Positions 19,303 through 29,761 of a stretch of DNA of 64,000 nt are shown piece after piece (the stretch's first letter is position 1; the number at the start of each line of letters is the position of its first letter). A model generated the notes under the pieces. The model was not told where the DNA came from, made no database searches, and saw only the letters and a list, made by a program, of their open reading frames with translations. The position numbers were made by a program, and so were the translations under genes. Source of the stretch: Roseiconus lacunae. GTDB taxonomy: Bacteria; Planctomycetota; Planctomycetia; Pirellulales; Pirellulaceae. The stretch spans positions 38,655 through 102,654 of the forward strand of contig NZ_VSZO01000006.1 in the NCBI RefSeq assembly GCF_008312935.1, written 5' to 3'.

Positions 19303-22300
19303 TTAGGACGGCAGTCGGTGGACGTGGTACTGATCGGGGGCGAGCGTACTAGCGGCGAGATCCAAAACGTGTTCATGGTGAGTGAACATCAGCACCTGCG
19401 TCTTTTCCGAGAGCGTTGAAAACAACCGTAGGCCGGCCGCGGCTCGTGCATCGTCAAGTTGAATTAAACAATCATCCACGATCACCGGAAACGTCCTGCC
19501 CGATGAGAGCTGATGCTCGATCGACGCAAGACGCATCGCCAGAAAGACCGAATCTCTCGTCCCGTCACTCATCATTTCGACGGGGACGGTCTTTTCTATC
19601 CCATCGGTGTCATGTTCAACACCGACCAGTGACCAACGATCCTTGTCGTCATATTCTGGACGCAATCCGGTGTAACGTTCCAACGTCAAGTCGGAAAAGG
19701 CACGACACGCGATGTTTAGGACCGGACTTTCGTTAGCACGTCGGTAATGGTCAATCGCCTGGCGCATGACTAAAGAGGCGATTCGCAGTCTCGCCCATTG
19801 CTCGGCATGCCGACTGATTCTTCCGAGAACCATCTGAAGTTCTTGATTCAAGCTAGCCGCGCGATCACTTCCATCGATCCGCTCACGATCTCGCTTGAGC
19901 CCACCGATGTGCTGTTCTATCTCCGTTCGCTGTTTCGATAGCTCGTCAAGTCGGCGAGACAAACGGTCGACGTTTTCTTCCAGTTCTGATGGATTCTGTG
20001 ACTCAACTTCGGCTACGAAATCATCGAGATTTGTTTGACCGGCCAACATCACCAGTTGCTTTTGAATGCTTTCGAATTCGGTTTGAACACATCGCTTTTC
20101 TTGAGCAAGCTTTTCGACTTCAGGAAGATCCTCGACGGATGTGACGCCGGCCTCGTGGCAGAGTTCCGCGATCGCCGATTCGTCTTGGCGAAGCCCTTCG
20201 GTCACATGATCAAGCTTGGCTCGAATCTCGTCACCAACTTTCGTCAAACGTTGCCGTTCTCGATCGGATTCTTTGGCAGCCTGCAAACGTTGGTAGAGCG
20301 TTTGAGCCAAGTCCGATTCGTTCTGCGTTCCCGTGGTAGGTTGACCAACAATGGCTGCGATGGATTTGACGTGTTGGTGGAACGCGTCGTGATCACGTTG
20401 GATCGCCGCGATTCGGTTAACGGTAGCATCATGATCACGTTTCGCTTGGAACAGCTCCTGTATTCGTTTAATCCTAGCATTGACGACCGCTGGGGTGGCC
20501 AAAGAATCAGAGATGACGTTGGATGTCGCCGCACGCCATTGTTCCTCCCATTGCTGGCGGCGTTTGCGGCAAGATTCTAACTTTGCCTCTGCTCTAGGAA
20601 CTTCGGCGGCGAGTTCGTCACGTTTGGATTGAATTCGATTGCGGCGTTCGGCGGTCGCCCAAAGCTCTTGACGCAACCCGTTGGCGGTGTCATGAAGCGT
20701 TTCGAGATCCAAATCGCCAGGTATTGGAGTTGCGGCGTCCAAGTTTCCGGCCATAACAGGCCGCATGGACCATGCCAACGTGACAGCGTTACCGAGTCGT
20801 GCTTTGACGCGTTTTAGTTTTTCCTCCGATTGCGACAACTGGGATTGGCATTGACTTAAACTCTCCGCTTTTTCGACCAAGCTATCGAGCCTTCCCAGCC
20901 ATTGCCTCATTTCCTTCAGCGTTCCCGGTGCGACACCCTTGTCCTGCCAAAGTGATTCCCAGCGCGTCGTTAATGCGGAAGTCGCTGCGGTTGCCGTTTC
21001 TATCTCTCGCTCACAAAGCGCAATCTCCTCGTCGATCGCCGCAATCTCTATGCGTAGTGTTTCCGCTTGCAGCACCTTTTGTTGTTGTGACCGCAACGTG
21101 TCGACGACCTGGTCGGCCAACCGAATTTCGCGGCGGGTCTGCTGAGACATTTCGATCCGCGCTTCATCGGTGCTCGCCATACTCAAGCGGTCGACCGCTT
21201 GATCACGACGCTCACGCTGATCCGACAATTCTTGTTCGGTGGGTAAAACCTGCTTGGTCTGTAGACTCGCGAGTTGTTGTCGAAGTGATTGCTGTCGCTG
21301 TGACTTCGACGTCCGTTGATCATTCAAATGATCTAGTTCGCGTCGGGCTTCCGCAAAGGATTCTTCGAATTGATCGAGTTGTGCCGTGGTCGGCGGAACA
21401 AACGCGGTGGCTTCTTTGATTGATCGATCGCTAAAGCCCAACGCTTGCAACAACTGTTGGCACTCTCGCTCGGCATCAGAGAACGTCGACTGTTGTTGGT
21501 CCAGTTGGCTCAATAGATCACGTGGCTGGCCGATTTCAGTAAGCACCGCTTCTAATGCGTGAGGATCGCCAGACGTGGGACTGTTTTCAAGATCTTCATC
21601 GATCTCCCCTAGTTCACGCCGAATCGTGCGAAGGCGGTCACTGGCATCTTGTTCCTGTTGCCGGACGACTTCGTAATCACCGGCCAGCTCACCGATCCGA
21701 GCATGAACCGAATCGGAAAGTTGATGACGTTCAACGGCTTCTTCGATTACCTCGACGGATGCTCCCTCCGGCAAATCCACGTCTAACTCTGAAAGAACGC
21801 GGCAGACCACCCCGCGTTGATCGTCAAGTAATCGCTGCAAGCCGACACGCTCGGTATCGGCCACTTCGCGAGTGGCAATCGACTGAAACAACGAAACAAC
21901 TTGGTCCGCATTTTCAAGAATTGCCGCGTCCGTTTTTAGTTTTTGCAGTCGGCCAAGATGACTCTCAAGCTCGGCACGCAGTTCTTCGACACGCGTTTGT
22001 TTCGCGGCGCGGTTTGCGTTGGCCTCCCGGCGCCGGGCTGCGAAATCGTCGTCGAGTGATGGGACTTGGTGCAACTGCTCAAGACGCTGCTGGGCGTGTC
22101 GCCACAACGGCACATACTTGAGCGCCTCTCGAAAAGACTGATTTCGACTCAGCTGCTGTCGTGATTCAGATTGCTCGCCGTTAAGTTGCTCCGCTTTGGC
22201 TTCACTTTGTTCGATACGGTCGCATACCGACCGATATTCGGCGGGCGGCGTTTGAAGGTCACGGATCTCGCTGCGTTTTTGCTCCAACTCGGAAAGTGCA

Positions 22301-22854
22301 GCGTTGATGGCCGCCTTCCGGGCACGAGCGGCGTAGAGATCGCGTTCCTCTGTTTCAAGTTGTGACAAAATCGAACGCAACTTTCCCACGCCGGCTCCGG
22401 CAGCAAACAAGATTTCTCCCAATTCGCCGCGGGACTCCAAAATCGCTTTTCCGCCTTCGACTAAATGTTCGTGAGAAAGTGCGAAGCGATGATGAAAGGT
22501 CTGCTCATCTATGCCACCGAGCGCTCGCGTTAATTCCTCCGGTGCCAGGGGGGTCGTGCCATCGGCTTTTAACTCGGTGTTCTTGCGTCCCTTGCGACGG
22601 ATAAATTGCAATCGCTCATCGTCACCGACCCTCAGCGTTGCGCCGACACGAAGTTTTGCGTTGGGGTGCAAATAGTTGTCCGTCGTTTGATTCGGGATTC
22701 CGAACAGCAACGCGGTGATCGCTCGTAAGCAAGTTGACTTGCCGGATTCATTTGGACCATAGATCAAATGAAACTTTCGCGGCTCCGCAGCAAGCTCAAG
22801 AGCATGGTTGGTAAATCCGCCGAACGCCAATAGATCAAGTCGTTCAATTAACAT
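19303..22854 (-). CDS. yhaN: YhaN/SbcC-like coiled-coil ATPase
   Basis: The 1183-residue protein has the split ABC-ATPase layout of SMC/Rad50-like proteins. The N-terminal nucleotide domain starts MLIERLDLLAFGGF with Walker A GPNESGKST at 33-41. About 900 residues of heptad-rich coiled coil follow, rich in Glu, Gln and Arg, and the C-terminal ATPase half has MMSDGTRDSVFLAMRLASIE (signature-like) and VIVDDCLIQLDDARA (Walker B). The start and the GFTNHALEL segment match the YhaN-type AAA_27 family rather than classical SbcC. It follows the nuclease partner gene after 15 bp, the usual pairing. The complex is expected to hold and trim DNA ends. The following aldolase gene begins 4 bp after the stop. 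Confidence 0.85.
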   Translation of the reverse strand: MLIERLDLLAFGGFTNHALELAAEPRKFHLIYGPNESGKSTCLRAITALLFGIPNQTTDNYLHPNAKLRVGATLRVGDDERLQFIRRKGRKNTELKADGTTPLAPEELTRALGGIDEQTFHHRFALSHEHLVEGGKAILESRGELGEILFAAGAGVGKLRSILSQLETEERDLYAARARKAAINAALSELEQKRSEIRDLQTPPAEYRSVCDRIEQSEAKAEQLNGEQSESRQQLSRNQSFREALKYVPLWRHAQQRLEQLHQVPSLDDDFAARRREANANRAAKQTRVEELRAELESHLGRLQKLKTDAAILENADQVVSLFQSIATREVADTERVGLQRLLDDQRGVVCRVLSELDVDLPEGASVEVIEEAVERHQLSDSVHARIGELAGDYEVVRQQEQDASDRLRTIRRELGEIDEDLENSPTSGDPHALEAVLTEIGQPRDLLSQLDQQQSTFSDAERECQQLLQALGFSDRSIKEATAFVPPTTAQLDQFEESFAEARRELDHLNDQRTSKSQRQQSLRQQLASLQTKQVLPTEQELSDQRERRDQAVDRLSMASTDEARIEMSQQTRREIRLADQVVDTLRSQQQKVLQAETLRIEIAAIDEEIALCEREIETATAATSALTTRWESLWQDKGVAPGTLKEMRQWLGRLDSLVEKAESLSQCQSQLSQSEEKLKRVKARLGNAVTLAWSMRPVMAGNLDAATPIPGDLDLETLHDTANGLRQELWATAERRNRIQSKRDELAAEVPRAEAKLESCRKRRQQWEEQWRAATSNVISDSLATPAVVNARIKRIQELFQAKRDHDATVNRIAAIQRDHDAFHQHVKSIAAIVGQPTTGTQNESDLAQTLYQRLQAAKESDRERQRLTKVGDEIRAKLDHVTEGLRQDESAIAELCHEAGVTSVEDLPEVEKLAQEKRCVQTEFESIQKQLVMLAGQTNLDDFVAEVESQNPSELEENVDRLSRRLDELSKQRTEIEQHIGGLKRDRERIDGSDRAASLNQELQMVLGRISRHAEQWARLRIASLVMRQAIDHYRRANESPVLNIACRAFSDLTLERYTGLRPEYDDKDRWSLVGVEHDTDGIEKTVPVEMMSDGTRDSVFLAMRLASIEHQLSSGRTFPVIVDDCLIQLDDARAAAGLRLFSTLSEKTQVLMFTHHEHVLDLAASTLAPDQYHVHRLPS

Positions 22855-22869
22855 CGTCTTGGTCCTCCG

Positions 22870-24153
22870 TTACTGGGCGTTTTGAATACGAGCGTGAACT
22901 TCGGCGGCCGCCCCTTCGATCAAGCTTTCGATCCATTGCGGATCTTCGGTCGGAAGCGCAGCGGTCATCGATTGCCCTCGGAGTTCCGGAGGCAACTTCC
23001 GTAGCAACGCATCGAGTTCCTTTGCGATCAGTTTCGACTGCTGAGGTGACTGACGCAGTTCTTGCAAGACTTCGTGAACACTTTCCATCGGACCATCAAG
23101 GTCTTGTGGCCTTCCCGATTGTGGCAATTGAGTCCGAACACGGAGGTCTTCGAGCCAGAGTTGATCTCGTGCCGCCATGACGCCGACCGCTTGCAGTTCA
23201 CCACGCAGGGCATCTTGTTGGCGGATCAACTCGGACGAAAGCTTCGTTTGCCCGACAAGGCGAACGCGAGTGATCAATAGGCGGTCTTCGGCTTCGGCGA
23301 TGGCTGACCGAATTTCGTCCTCGAACCGATCAAACAAGGCCTCACGATGATCGAGATCGGTGCAGTCGATCACACATTCGTGCCAACGCAACACGTCGCA
23401 ACAGTGAAAGCTATGATCGCAGCGTTGGCGGTCATCGATCTCGATTACAACAAACCCTTTTGGCCCCGTTTCGTTGATGTGTCGTCCCTGGAGGTTGCCG
23501 GGAAAGACGATCGGTGCCCCTCCATCGAGCGCATGATCGGCGCGGGTATGAATGTGCCCGAGCGCCCAATACTGATATCCTTTGTCGGACAATTGCTGCG
23601 GGGTGCAGGGGGCATAGGTTGCATGCATCGAATTACCTTCCAGCCCGGTGTGCAGCATACCAAGATTGAACATCCCGCTGATCGGATCCGGGTAGGCGGC
23701 CGCCATATTCCCGGTCTCGGCACGTTTGGCAAATGACTGACCGTGAACGGCGATTCCTAAATCGTCCAGCACACGCGTTTCGGCGTGCTGTTCGGACAGG
23801 AAGATCGGACCGACATCGCCCTGCGACGGCAGGGGCAACGATGACGTCATTTGGTTCGCCGCGTCATGGTTGCCGCGAATGACGAGTAACGGAATCCCAG
23901 CCTCGGAAAGCCGGGTCGCCTGGGCGACGAAGGCCAAACCGGTGTTTTGATCCGTCCATTCGCCGTCATACAAATCGCCGGCAATCACAACCAAGTCGAT
24001 ATCATTTTCGATCGCATAAGTCGTCATCGCCTCCAGCGCCCGACGACTGGCACCGCGGATCTGTTCAACGGGCGCATTTTCATAACGATCAAGTTTCTGA
24101 AGCGGACTGTCCAAATGGATGTCTGCCGCATGAAGGATCTTGCGTGTCTTCAA
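22870..24153 (-). CDS. yhaO: YhaO/SbcD-like DNA repair metallophosphoesterase
   Basis: The 427-residue protein is a Mre11/SbcD-type nuclease. Its metal blocks are in order: HAADIHLDSP, VVIAGDLYDGEWTD, VIRGNHDAANQ, GMLHTGLEGN and YWALGHIHTRADH. The C-terminal 170 residues are a helical partner-binding part. Together with the YhaN-like ATPase encoded 15 bp downstream it should form a nuclease-ATPase complex that processes DNA ends, hairpins or protein-blocked ends. The gene begins 62 bp after the stop of the helicase gene in the same orientation. The family is well defined; the exact substrate here is inferred. Confidence 0.88.
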   Translation of the reverse strand: MKTRKILHAADIHLDSPLQKLDRYENAPVEQIRGASRRALEAMTTYAIENDIDLVVIAGDLYDGEWTDQNTGLAFVAQATRLSEAGIPLLVIRGNHDAANQMTSSLPLPSQGDVGPIFLSEQHAETRVLDDLGIAVHGQSFAKRAETGNMAAAYPDPISGMFNLGMLHTGLEGNSMHATYAPCTPQQLSDKGYQYWALGHIHTRADHALDGGAPIVFPGNLQGRHINETGPKGFVVIEIDDRQRCDHSFHCCDVLRWHECVIDCTDLDHREALFDRFEDEIRSAIAEAEDRLLITRVRLVGQTKLSSELIRQQDALRGELQAVGVMAARDQLWLEDLRVRTQLPQSGRPQDLDGPMESVHEVLQELRQSPQQSKLIAKELDALLRKLPPELRGQSMTAALPTEDPQWIESLIEGAAAEVHARIQNAQ

Positions 24154-24215
24154 TTCGCTAGTTCGTCAGCTTGAGAGGTAGCGGAGTGGAAAATCGAAGT
24201 CGGGCGGCATGCGTG

Positions 24216-26741
24216 TCAGTTCGCTTGATACCAGTCCGCACGGCCTAGTTCGTAGTGAACCAAGTCGGGATCGGCAAAGCTATGTTCGGTCGCAAGTCCG
24301 GCATGAATCAGCGACGCCAATGTTTTCGTTTCCGGCTTTGCCGGGTGAGCGAACATATACAAGGCTTGTCGAGCCCGGGTGATGGCAACGTACATCAAAC
24401 ACAACGTCTCGGTGACCTTGGCTTGCGAGTGATGCCCAAACGCTTTTCGCCAACGGGGTTCAAGAAAATGCCAAGAGTCTTTGTTCAAAAAACGTGTCAT
24501 GGCGCGAGGTGGGTCGCCAACCGTCGGCGCGTCCGCGAGGTAGAGCGGCGACTGACCGGACAAGCTACCATCGAGTTCAGGTAGAACAACCGCATCGAAT
24601 TCCAGACCTTTCGACTGGTGGACAGTCATCACACGCACCGACGCAGCTTGGGGACGTTCGACTCGTTTTTCGCGAACCATCCGAACGTAATCGCGAATTC
24701 GTGGTGGTGCGTTGTTTTCGTAGTTAATGGTCAATTGAGTGAGTTGCTTGAGCCGTTGTTGATCACGGGCGTCGCAATGTGGCGCGATCATCGCAGACAA
24801 TCGTCGGACGGTTCGGGCCAAGCCGAAATCGGAAACCCAACTTCGAACCTGGTCGGCGGTGACCGAATGCAGATCGCTGACCACGGAACTTTCGACATGG
24901 TATCTCCAACGCCCGTCGCCGGGATGTTCACACATCATTAAGGCGGACAATACCAACTCCACCGCCGCCGAATCGACTAACGGATTGCCGCCTTCTTGAC
25001 TGACATCGACGCCATGCGATTGCAGTAAGAAAATCAGATTTGCGACCGCACGGTTTGTCCGTGTCAACACTCCAATACTGATATCCGGGGCGGCTTCGTT
25101 CAGGGCGATGATTTGTTTCACAGCCAAATCGAAACAGGCGGCTGTTTTTAAAGCCGCTTTCGGGGCGGCAACCTTTGGGCTGGTTTCAAAGCGAACATAA
25201 CCCGGCAACGATTCCTTGAATGCGACATGTGTCGGAAAAGAAGTCGCAAAATTCCTGACCGCACTGGCTTCGTAGGTCGCCTTATCGGTCCCCATCGGAT
25301 CCTCGGTGGGATCGGCGATTGGATGGCGAGTCAAATTCTTAAAGACTCGATTGACGACCTCCATGATCACGGGACTACTGCGGTAACTGGTGTTTTGCTC
25401 GATCGCGCGAACGCCGGGAATCTCTTGATCGACCGCACCAAAGATTTCTGCGACACCACCGCGCCAACCGTAGATCGCTTGTTTCGTATCACCGACACAG
25501 AAAAAAGAGCGTGGAACCGCATCTTCGGCCGAAGCGGATTGATCGATCGTCGTATCGGCACTTCGTCGCGCGAGTGGCCGGAGGACTTGCCATTGTGCGG
25601 GCGAGGTATCTTGGAATTCATCGAGTAACAGATGATCGATCGCGCCGTCCATTCGCAGACTGAGTGACTTGTAATCAACCGACGAAAAAAAAGCGGCAAG
25701 TCGAATCGTGATGTCGTCAAAGCCCAGGGTCCTCGCCGACTGCTTTAGTTGGCTGATAATCCCATCATAGATTCCCAAAATCTCCCCGGTCGCTTCGTTC
25801 TGTAGGCTCAACAATGTCAACGTATGACTACGGGCAGCCGCATAGAGGGCCCCCAGTGCATCATCAAGTCCATCGGGTAACACAGAACGCCCGAACTTGA
25901 CCGGTTCGCCCAACGCCTTCGCTTTCGCGTAATTTTGGATCAATCGGTCAGAAACGATGGAGTCCAATTCACGTTGTTCAAGAGCATCGGCGAGCTCACC
26001 GAGTTTCTTTCGGATAGACTTTTGGGGTGGCTCGGCAAAGCGAAGGGTCGCGACCGCTTGCGTAAGGACGGCGTTATCCGGCTCGGTCACCCGGTCGAGT
26101 AGTTGCCAAGCATCATCGGCGCAACGCCGGGATAACTGATACGCCCCCGTAACCACCGAATCCAACTCGCGAACGATCGAGCGTTTGGTTTCGCCTTTGC
26201 TAAGCATCGACAACAGCGTCGACAATTCGGTCGGCTTGAGTGTTGAAATGACCGAATCGATCGCACGCTCACGTAGCCATACTTCTTCAATTTCATCGGT
26301 AAGTCGCCAAGCCGGTGGCAAATTCAATTCAAACGGAAACGACTTGGCGAGCTGTGTAAACAAGCTGTCGAGCGTGCAGATACGAAGCCGATGGATGTTA
26401 GCGACAAGCTTCTTCAGCAACTGTAAGCATGTCGCCCGTGGTAGCGTTTCCAGCCCCACTTGCTGCCGCAAACTTTCCAACGCCGCATCGTTCTCCGGAT
26501 CCGCGGCGTCGGCCAACGTGATCAAAATTCGGTCCAGAATTTCCCCCGCCGCCTTACGCGTGAACGTGGTCGCGAGGACCGTTTGCGGTGCCGCACCCTG
26601 GAAGAATATCTGTAGCATCCGGGCGGTCAAGCGATACGTCTTGCCGGTTCCCGCTGACGCGCGAACCAACATCGGTGGAAGGTGCCCATCGTGAAACGCA
26701 TCTTGGGCTGACGCTTCGTTCGTCATTGTGGATTGATTCAT
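24216..26741 (-). CDS. addA: UvrD/Rep-family helicase, AddA-like without nuclease domain
   Basis: The 841-residue protein is an SF1A helicase. It has Walker A ASAGTGKTYRL near residue 30, TTFTRKAAGE (motif Ia), LLDEFQDTSPAQW (motif II), CVGDTKQAIYGWRGG (motif III), VMTVHQSKGLEFDAV (motif V) and YVAITRARQALY (motif VI). It ends soon after motif VI. Classical AddA is about 1200 residues and has a C-terminal nuclease, which is missing here. The ATG overlaps the stop of the upstream AddB-like gene as ATGA, so the two subunits are translationally coupled. The pair should unwind and resect double-strand breaks for RecA loading, with cutting left to the AddB-like partner. Confidence 0.85.
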   Translation of the reverse strand: MNQSTMTNEASAQDAFHDGHLPPMLVRASAGTGKTYRLTARMLQIFFQGAAPQTVLATTFTRKAAGEILDRILITLADAADPENDAALESLRQQVGLETLPRATCLQLLKKLVANIHRLRICTLDSLFTQLAKSFPFELNLPPAWRLTDEIEEVWLRERAIDSVISTLKPTELSTLLSMLSKGETKRSIVRELDSVVTGAYQLSRRCADDAWQLLDRVTEPDNAVLTQAVATLRFAEPPQKSIRKKLGELADALEQRELDSIVSDRLIQNYAKAKALGEPVKFGRSVLPDGLDDALGALYAAARSHTLTLLSLQNEATGEILGIYDGIISQLKQSARTLGFDDITIRLAAFFSSVDYKSLSLRMDGAIDHLLLDEFQDTSPAQWQVLRPLARRSADTTIDQSASAEDAVPRSFFCVGDTKQAIYGWRGGVAEIFGAVDQEIPGVRAIEQNTSYRSSPVIMEVVNRVFKNLTRHPIADPTEDPMGTDKATYEASAVRNFATSFPTHVAFKESLPGYVRFETSPKVAAPKAALKTAACFDLAVKQIIALNEAAPDISIGVLTRTNRAVANLIFLLQSHGVDVSQEGGNPLVDSAAVELVLSALMMCEHPGDGRWRYHVESSVVSDLHSVTADQVRSWVSDFGLARTVRRLSAMIAPHCDARDQQRLKQLTQLTINYENNAPPRIRDYVRMVREKRVERPQAASVRVMTVHQSKGLEFDAVVLPELDGSLSGQSPLYLADAPTVGDPPRAMTRFLNKDSWHFLEPRWRKAFGHHSQAKVTETLCLMYVAITRARQALYMFAHPAKPETKTLASLIHAGLATEHSFADPDLVHYELGRADWYQAN

Positions 26742-29700
26742 GCGTTGACCTCGTCTTCGGCTAAGTCCATTTGCGTCAGCATCCGAGTCGGGACCCCGGT
26801 TTGCAGAATCATTTCATAGTCGTCGTATTGGACGAGGTCTTCGGAGGGGGCAAAATCGCAGGCGAAAATCCTGCGAATACACTCTCGGATCAACTCGCTT
26901 GCCACGTCCAACTGGCCCGTAGTGAAGTTGGCGAGATTAATTCGTGTTTCCTCTTTCTTATCGCTGACATTGAAGTAACCCAATTGAACTTCGTCGCGTG
27001 GGACTTCGATGCCTAAGTAGGGGATCATTTCGCGGTAAAGCGGCAACTGCAAATCGATCCATTCGGCATCGTCACCGTCACGTGCATTTCGCAAGTGCTT
27101 CTTTTCCGGTGGTGACCCGTGGGTTTTGTAATCCAGGATTGCCCAGCAATCCTTGTCAGGATGATAGTCAATCCGATCGAACCGCCCTTTCAGTCCCATC
27201 TTGCGTCCGTCGACCTCGATAGCCGCCCCCATCGACGGGTCAACCGAAGCTTCGGTCGCATGAATTTGCCAGCCTTGGTCTATCCGCTCAGCTTGCGCCT
27301 CGGCGACAAACCGCAACCGCTGTTGAGCTTGCCGAATTTGCATCTGAACGGCACTACGAACATTCGAACCGTAGCGTTTGACCGCATAGTCATCGAGATG
27401 ATGAAGCAATGCGTCGTAGATTCTTTTTGACGAAGTCAGCGTTTTGTCGTCTGATTCACCAAAATTTTCTAGCGCCCCATGGACTAGGTCACCGAACTGA
27501 TTGGCCGCCAACTCGCCGGCTGAGTCATCCAGCGGTTTCAGACCGAGGACATGACGCAAATAGAATCGAAATGGGCATTCCAAATAGGATTTGAATGCCG
27601 TCACACTCATCGATTCAATTGGGCATCCATCGGTCTCGATCGATGGCATCGGCAGTTGCGTGGCATCAAGCGGTTTAGCAGATCCGAAATCACTTTCGGG
27701 GGTCGGCAAACGATCGTGAAGCAGCGTGCGAACCCGCCTGGCAATGGAATCCGCCGACGCGGCCGACAGCAATCGACTGGGCGGCGTCGGCGAGCGGTCG
27801 GCCGCGTTCGATCCGACGATAAACCGAATGTCGGATCTCGATTGCAGCATCAAATGCATCGCATAGACATCGCGAGCGTAGCGACGATCGTTGTCTGCCA
27901 TCCGTAATTCACTTCGCAGTGCTCCCGGCAAAAACGGATCGCTGGTGACCGCACCGGGGACGAAAGGATGATTGAATCCAACCACGACCATTGCCGGGGC
28001 ATCGTCCAGCGACAAATCCAGCCAACCGTGCAAGCTGATGTCCTTTCGCTGATCACCGCGATTATGATCAGCATTGGCTGGTCGTTCGATTCCGACACGC
28101 AATTCCGCCAAACGCGAGTTCAGCGTTTCGAGTGCCATTGACGCGGTTTCTTCGACGTCCAGCCGTCCATTCAATTCCGCAAAACGCGCCAGAAGTTCCC
28201 CGACTTTCGCCGCGGCTTGTTCGGTCAATGTTGCCGATGTCGCTTCGCTCGAGCGTACCGCATTCTTTTGATTGGCTGCCTCTTCAGCTTCACTCGTCTC
28301 TTCCCCTTCGACAAGCGTTTCAAGTTCGATCGTGTGATACGATGTCGCTAACCACTGAAGCAACAGTCGACTCCACTTCGATATCGGCTGTTTGTCCCCC
28401 GATCGTTTTTTAAGATTTTTGCGAGCCAATCCCTTAGGCGGCTCCGCCTCTGTAGTAGTCAAAAAGTCTGCCGGCAGGAATGACGCGATCCACTGACAAA
28501 CCAACTCTCGAACTTCGACCGCGATCCGGTGATGTTTCAGCGCAAGGGCAGGAAGTGGATCGGCAAGGTTGATCGGGAAGTGATCGGCAAGGAGTCGGTC
28601 GAAATCGCCAAGAAAATCAACGTCTGGTTTGGAAAGATGACCCTTGGAAAGCTGACTTTGAATCCAACGGTGTGCGTCGGAATGCCGAACGAAGGCGGCG
28701 AGCGAATCCCAGGTCGGTCGGGTGACAAGTCGGGCGAGGAGCGCGATCAGCTTTCCTGGTGCCGTTTGCGCGACTGTCCAGCCCGCGTAACGATGCCCCG
28801 GAAGTCCACGATCTTCTAATTCCATTTCGACCGGTGCCAGCTGAGATTCGTCGGTGAGTCCGACCGTGATCTGAGAACTGTCCAACCGCTGGCTAAAATC
28901 GGAAACGATCGCGGCGGCGATGACCGCCTGATCAGAGATATCGCCACAAGAAATTAATTGCTCATCATTCAGAGGTAACTCGTCATTCAGGAATGCGTCG
29001 GTGCGAAGACGTCCGAGATGATCGAAGCTTCCTTCGCGTGATTGCGGAGCAGCGACCAAAACAAATACCTCCCCGGCAACTTCATTGACCATCGCCGCGA
29101 TCGATTCATTCAAGTCACTGGTGCCGATCAAACAAATCGACTTTTCCGAACGAACCTGTTTCTTCTCAATCGCGCGCCGCCGCTGTTCGAACGGATCAGA
29201 CAAACCGGCCTGAGAAAGCTCTGATAAATAGCCCTCATAAAGTGATTTTAGTAGTTCCCAACGCCGCGTTTCGGCAGCGGTTTGGACTTTGCCAAGCACC
29301 TGCTCAAATGTCACGTCGTGGGAGGCGAGATCGCTGGACAGTCGTCGCAACGTACCGGCGATTTCCAACCAAGGCGCCAACGAATCGGCTTCTGGGAGCG
29401 TCGGCATCAACGGCCGCAATCGATCGTCGGGCTGCTTTTTTAACGTCCGGGCCCAAGCTAAGGTCTGCTCGAACTCGATCGCGATCGTTTTTTCAGGCCG
29501 ATACATTCGCTCGGGGAGTTCACCCGCGGTGAGAGTGATCGGTGGGGAATACTGCAGTGAGAGTTCGCCGGCGCGATGTGCCAGCCGACGCTCAATTTGT
29601 CTGGCCGATTGCGTCGTAGGTAGTACACAAAGACACGAACGTAAATCGAGTACATCGCCTTTGCCGAAACGTTCCACCAGCCAATCAACAGCGGTGACCG

Positions 29701-29761
29701 GCAGCGGGCTTTCCCAGCCCAAAAAAAACTTTTGAAATAGAAGGTCTTGGAACAATTCCAT
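26738..29761 (-). CDS. addB: AddB-like subunit with PD-(D/E)XK nuclease
   Basis: The 1007-residue protein starts MELFQDLLFQKFFLGWE and lacks an intact Walker A, as AddB/RexB proteins do (an inactivated helicase core, CVLPTTQSARQIERRL near the N-terminus). The C-terminal 260 residues are a Cas4/RecB-like nuclease: FKSYLECPFRFYLRHVLGL, then the catalytic WAILDYKTHG (D877, K879) and the QLPLYREMI helix. AddB normally uses four cysteines for an iron-sulfur cluster. Here I see one in YLECPF and only two near the C-terminus (C961 and C968), so a complete cluster is doubtful. It is the first gene of the minus-strand repair block. Confidence 0.8.
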   Translation of the reverse strand: MELFQDLLFQKFFLGWESPLPVTAVDWLVERFGKGDVLDLRSCLCVLPTTQSARQIERRLAHRAGELSLQYSPPITLTAGELPERMYRPEKTIAIEFEQTLAWARTLKKQPDDRLRPLMPTLPEADSLAPWLEIAGTLRRLSSDLASHDVTFEQVLGKVQTAAETRRWELLKSLYEGYLSELSQAGLSDPFEQRRRAIEKKQVRSEKSICLIGTSDLNESIAAMVNEVAGEVFVLVAAPQSREGSFDHLGRLRTDAFLNDELPLNDEQLISCGDISDQAVIAAAIVSDFSQRLDSSQITVGLTDESQLAPVEMELEDRGLPGHRYAGWTVAQTAPGKLIALLARLVTRPTWDSLAAFVRHSDAHRWIQSQLSKGHLSKPDVDFLGDFDRLLADHFPINLADPLPALALKHHRIAVEVRELVCQWIASFLPADFLTTTEAEPPKGLARKNLKKRSGDKQPISKWSRLLLQWLATSYHTIELETLVEGEETSEAEEAANQKNAVRSSEATSATLTEQAAAKVGELLARFAELNGRLDVEETASMALETLNSRLAELRVGIERPANADHNRGDQRKDISLHGWLDLSLDDAPAMVVVGFNHPFVPGAVTSDPFLPGALRSELRMADNDRRYARDVYAMHLMLQSRSDIRFIVGSNAADRSPTPPSRLLSAASADSIARRVRTLLHDRLPTPESDFGSAKPLDATQLPMPSIETDGCPIESMSVTAFKSYLECPFRFYLRHVLGLKPLDDSAGELAANQFGDLVHGALENFGESDDKTLTSSKRIYDALLHHLDDYAVKRYGSNVRSAVQMQIRQAQQRLRFVAEAQAERIDQGWQIHATEASVDPSMGAAIEVDGRKMGLKGRFDRIDYHPDKDCWAILDYKTHGSPPEKKHLRNARDGDDAEWIDLQLPLYREMIPYLGIEVPRDEVQLGYFNVSDKKEETRINLANFTTGQLDVASELIRECIRRIFACDFAPSEDLVQYDDYEMILQTGVPTRMLTQMDLAEDEVNA

